A stretch of DNA of 64,000 nt, from positions 1-64,000 of the forward strand of contig JADZCA010000083.1 of the NCBI GenBank assembly GCA_020851795.1, given 5' to 3'. Of this stretch, positions 61,803 through 64,000 are shown one piece after another (position 1 is the first letter of the stretch; every line of letters begins with the position of its first letter). The notes under the pieces are model-generated. The model had not been told where the DNA came from. It saw only the letters and a program-made list of their open reading frames with translations, and searched no databases. The translations under genes were made by a program, and so were the position numbers. The DNA is from Planctomycetota bacterium. GTDB taxonomy: Bacteria; Planctomycetota; PLA2; JAEUHO01.

Positions 61803-62987
61803 ATGCTCGACGCCGTCCTGTCCCGACGCACGCTGCTCGCGAGCGCCGCGGGCGCGGGGGCCGCGGCCGCGCTCGCCCCGGCCGTCGCGCGCGCCGCCGA
61901 CGCGCCGGGGGCACCGGCCCCCGCCCCCGCGCCGGGCGCGGGGCCCGCGGCGCCCGGGAAGGCCGCGACGCCGCTGCGGATCCTGATGCTCGGCGGGACG
62001 TCGTTCCTCGGCCCCGAGATCGTCGAGGAGGCGCTCGCGCAGGGCCACACGGTCACGCTGTTCAACCGCGGCAAGACGCGCCCGGACCTGTTCCCGGGAC
62101 TCGAGAAGCTGCGCGGCGACCGCAACGGCGACGTGTCGGCGCTGAAGGGCCGCTCGTTCGACGCCGTGTTCGACACCTCGGCCTACGTCCCGTCGCACGT
62201 GCGGCGCGTCCGCGAGGCGCTCGGCGACGGGGTCGGGCACTACACCCTCGTCTCGACGATCAGCGTCTACGCGGCGATGGGCGCGTCGCGCGACCCGATC
62301 GACGAGGCGAGCGCGGTCGCGACGCTCCCCGACCCGACCGTCGAGAAGCTCACCGACGCGACCTACGGCCCGCTCAAGGCGCTGTGCGAGCAGGCGGCCG
62401 AGGCCGCGTGGCCGGGCCGCGTCGCGCACGTGCGTCCCGGGCTCATCGTCGGGCCGGGCGATCCCACCGACCGCTTCACCTACTGGCCGGCGCGCGTCGC
62501 GCGCGGCGGCGAGGTGCTCGCACCCGGCGACGGGACCGACGGGGCGCAGTGCATCGACGTGCGCGACCTCGGGCGCTTCGTCGTCCGCGTCGCGCAGGAC
62601 AAGACGACCGGCGTCTACAACGCCGTCGGCTTCGAGGGTCCGCTCTCCTTCGCCGAGCTGCTCCACGGCGCGAAGTGCGCGCTGCGCCACGACGTCACGT
62701 TCACGTGGGTGCCCGCGGCGTTCCTCGCCGAGCAGAAGGTGGGCCCCTGGCACAACCTCCCGCTCTGGATCCCGCCCGAGGGCAACAACCCGCTGCGCAA
62801 CGCCAAGGCGATCGGCAAGGGGCTCACGTTCCGTCCCGTCGCGCAGACGGTCGCCGACACGGTCGCGTGGCTGCGCGACACGCGGCGCGACGTCGCGTGG
62901 GGCACGGGCCGCGCGCCCGGCCTCTCGCCCGCGCGCGAGGCCGAGGTGCTCGCGGCGTGGAAGGCGAAGGGCTCGGGCGCGCGCTGA
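61803..62987 (+). CDS. Tat-exported NAD-dependent epimerase-like protein
   Basis: A 394-residue SDR-family protein with a twin-arginine signal (SRRTLLASAAGAGAAAA, then ARAAD). The dinucleotide-binding loop is LMLGGTSFLGPEIVEEAL near residue 65, followed by VTLFNRGKTRPDLFP, VFDTSAYVPSHVRRV, and YTLVSTISVYA. The YxxxK motif seems present as YGPLK (Tyr and Lys). The family is NAD-dependent epimerase/dehydratase, close to the chloroplast CSP41-like or 'sugar reductase' branch; export is unusual for a Rossmann enzyme but typical of planctomycete paralogues. ATG 61803 was chosen (GAGG five bases upstream) over GTG 61797. Confidence 0.85.
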   Translation: MLDAVLSRRTLLASAAGAGAAAALAPAVARAADAPGAPAPAPAPGAGPAAPGKAATPLRILMLGGTSFLGPEIVEEALAQGHTVTLFNRGKTRPDLFPGLEKLRGDRNGDVSALKGRSFDAVFDTSAYVPSHVRRVREALGDGVGHYTLVSTISVYAAMGASRDPIDEASAVATLPDPTVEKLTDATYGPLKALCEQAAEAAWPGRVAHVRPGLIVGPGDPTDRFTYWPARVARGGEVLAPGDGTDGAQCIDVRDLGRFVVRVAQDKTTGVYNAVGFEGPLSFAELLHGAKCALRHDVTFTWVPAAFLAEQKVGPWHNLPLWIPPEGNNPLRNAKAIGKGLTFRPVAQTVADTVAWLRDTRRDVAWGTGRAPGLSPAREAEVLAAWKAKGSGAR

Positions 62988-62992
62988 CGCGC

Positions 62993-63006
62993 GGGCCGGC
63001 CCGCCG
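62993..63006. terminator. GCGGGCCGGCCCGC palindrome between convergent genes
   Basis: A perfect 14-base palindrome five bases after the epimerase-like gene's stop and 14 bases before the stop of the convergent lipoprotein gene. With no loop it is weaker than the other hairpins; it may extend as a stem with GAGCCCGCG downstream. Confidence 0.35.
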
Positions 63007-63020
63007 AGCCCGCGAGCCGG

Positions 63021-63524
63021 CTACGGCTTGCCGGCCGCGGCGGCGACGTCGGCGTCGTGCCCGGGATTGTCCCACTTCATCGTGAGCGAGCCGAACGCCT
63101 CGCCCATCGGGTTGGGCGCGTCGTAGAGCACGCGCCGGACGACCACGACCGCCTCGCTCGCGGCGTCGTCGGGTGCCGGGAACGCGCCCTCGATCTCGTC
63201 GCCGGGCCCGATGGGAGAGATCGAGTCCGCGTACCCGCCCTCGACGGGCGTGCCGAGCGGCTTGCCGTCGGCCGTGCGGAACACCGTCGTCCACGAGACC
63301 GCGGTCACCTTGCGGTCGGAGAGGTTGCGGACCCGGCACCGGAACGCCGGCACCGGCCCCATCGACCGGTGGACGCCGAGCACGACGACCGGCGCCTTGC
63401 CCGCCGCGACGAGGTCGGCGATCGGCGTCCCCGACGGGGTGCGCGGCGCACCGTCACCGCACGCCGCCACCGCAAGCCCGAGCGCCACCCCGACCGTCCT
63501 CACGAACGCAAGCGCGCGCGACAT
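63021..63524 (-). CDS. Lipoprotein, unknown family
   Basis: A 167-residue lipoprotein: signal (ALAFVRTVGVALGLAVAAC) with lipobox VAAC, then a beta-sandwich-like region (APVVVLGVHRSMGPVPAFRCRVRNLSDRKVTAVSWTTVFR), similar to DUF1425/FxLYD-type domains of secreted proteins. ATG 63524 has GGAGG five bases upstream. It shares direction with the lipoprotein gene upstream of it (111-base gap). Function unknown. Confidence 0.72.
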   Translation of the reverse strand: MSRALAFVRTVGVALGLAVAACGDGAPRTPSGTPIADLVAAGKAPVVVLGVHRSMGPVPAFRCRVRNLSDRKVTAVSWTTVFRTADGKPLGTPVEGGYADSISPIGPGDEIEGAFPAPDDAASEAVVVVRRVLYDAPNPMGEAFGSLTMKWDNPGHDADVAAAAGKP

Positions 63525-63612
63525 GGGTCCTCCCGGCCGAACGGCCGTGGCGACCATCGCCGACCCCACGCTCGCGCCGCCGCCGACCCGCGCCAGCGAA
63601 TTCGGCCGCGTC

Positions 63613-63628
63613 CCGGGGCCGGCCCCGG
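63613..63628. terminator. 16-base perfect palindrome after a lipoprotein gene
   Basis: CCGGGGCC (63613-63620) and GGCCCCGG (63621-63628) lie seven bases downstream of the minus-strand lipoprotein gene's stop. No loop and no T run. Confidence 0.35.
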
Positions 63629-63635
63629 CACGGCG

Positions 63636-63989
63636 TCAGCGGCGCGCGCGCGCGGTCTCGGCCGCGACCCACGACTCGAGCGCGGCGCGTTCCTCGTCGG
63701 TGCACCGGGGCCGCACCCGGAGCGCGGTGGCTCCTTGGTCGGCGACGCGGCCGCGCAACGACGGGACCGCGAGGGCGGCGTGGCGCGCGAGCGTGGGCGT
63801 GTCGCGGCCCGACGCGCGAACGAGGTCTGACACGTCGACGAGGCTCTCGCCGCCCTGCGCGGAGCGGATCGCGCTGTCGAGCAGCAACGGCGGCAGGAGC
63901 AGCGGCCCGAGGATCGGGGGCGCGAAGGGCACGCAGCCGGTCAGCGCGGCGACGCCCACGAGGGACACGACCGACCTGATCTCACGCAC
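63636..63989 (-). CDS. Small lipoprotein, unknown family
   Basis: A 117-residue protein. The N-terminus VVSLVGVAALTGC gives a lipobox (LTGC), then a very hydrophobic Pro/Leu stretch (FAPPILGPLLLPPLLLDSA), and a helical C-terminal part with a lone Cys and an Arg-rich end (TDEERAALESWVAAETARARR). The GTG start at 63989 is well placed after GGAGGAG. Complete within the window. No family recognised. Confidence 0.65.
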   Translation of the reverse strand: MREIRSVVSLVGVAALTGCVPFAPPILGPLLLPPLLLDSAIRSAQGGESLVDVSDLVRASGRDTPTLARHAALAVPSLRGRVADQGATALRVRPRCTDEERAALESWVAAETARARR

Positions 63990-64000
63990 GGTGCTCCTCC

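Overview
The window is very GC-rich (clearly above 70%), uses many GTG starts and some TTG starts, and has short gene spacing. Frequent contents are secreted or lipid-anchored proteins built from HEAT, TPR, von Willebrand A, carboxypeptidase-regulatory-like and squalene-cyclase-like repeats, an ECF sigma factor coupled to a Ser/Thr kinase, and a DUF4956/CotH pair. This mix is typical of Planctomycetota. A high-GC uncultured planctomycete is my best inference, with Myxococcota as the alternative; no rRNA or other phylogenetic marker is present to settle it. I see no rRNA, tRNA, CRISPR array, prophage or transposase gene.

Layout. 1-7.0 kb: a DUF423 membrane protein, a DUF2071 protein, an RND efflux pump with its adaptor (ATGA overlap), and a secreted Cys-rich protein. 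7.1-15.5 kb: a large lipoprotein, a secreted protein joining GGDD-Y repeats to HEAT repeats, a cyclase-like repeat protein and a PlsC-type acyltransferase. 15.6-21.7 kb: a compact divergent cluster of three QueC-like PP-loop ATPases, a polysaccharide pyruvyl-transferase-like protein and an MFS exporter. This is the best candidate for an undescribed biosynthetic system. 21.7-25.2 kb: hicBA toxin-antitoxin, another cyclase-like protein, an esterase, and a truncated DJ-1/PfpI fragment. 25.4-33.1 kb: a HEAT-VWA protein, a PGM1-like ATP-grasp ligase, yebC-xthA, a DUF4382 lipoprotein, and a DUF4143 ATPase behind a triple operator-like repeat. 33.1-42.2 kb: ABC-F ATPase, a regulatory-like-domain surface protein, DUF899 and flavin-reductase genes, DUF4956/CotH and an AurF-like diiron protein. 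42.2-56.2 kb: ECF sigma and giant kinase-AAA-TPR protein, an F420/NADP-type dehydrogenase, and a 2851-residue VIT-VWA-TPR protein. 56.2-64 kb: beta-helix protein, a HEAT protein broken by a poly-G frameshift, a 235-bp nested palindrome, GYF_2, VOC and Tat-exported epimerase-like proteins, and two lipoproteins.

Two dispersed intergenic repeat families occur. One (four copies) has a conserved core, CCTCGTCGGCTCGTG, flanked by arms that change together so that base pairing is kept; in three copies its edge supplies or touches the stop codon of a neighbouring gene. The other is built on the odd palindrome GGTGCCTGGCACC (three loci). Most convergent gene ends carry very strong GC hairpins without a U tract.
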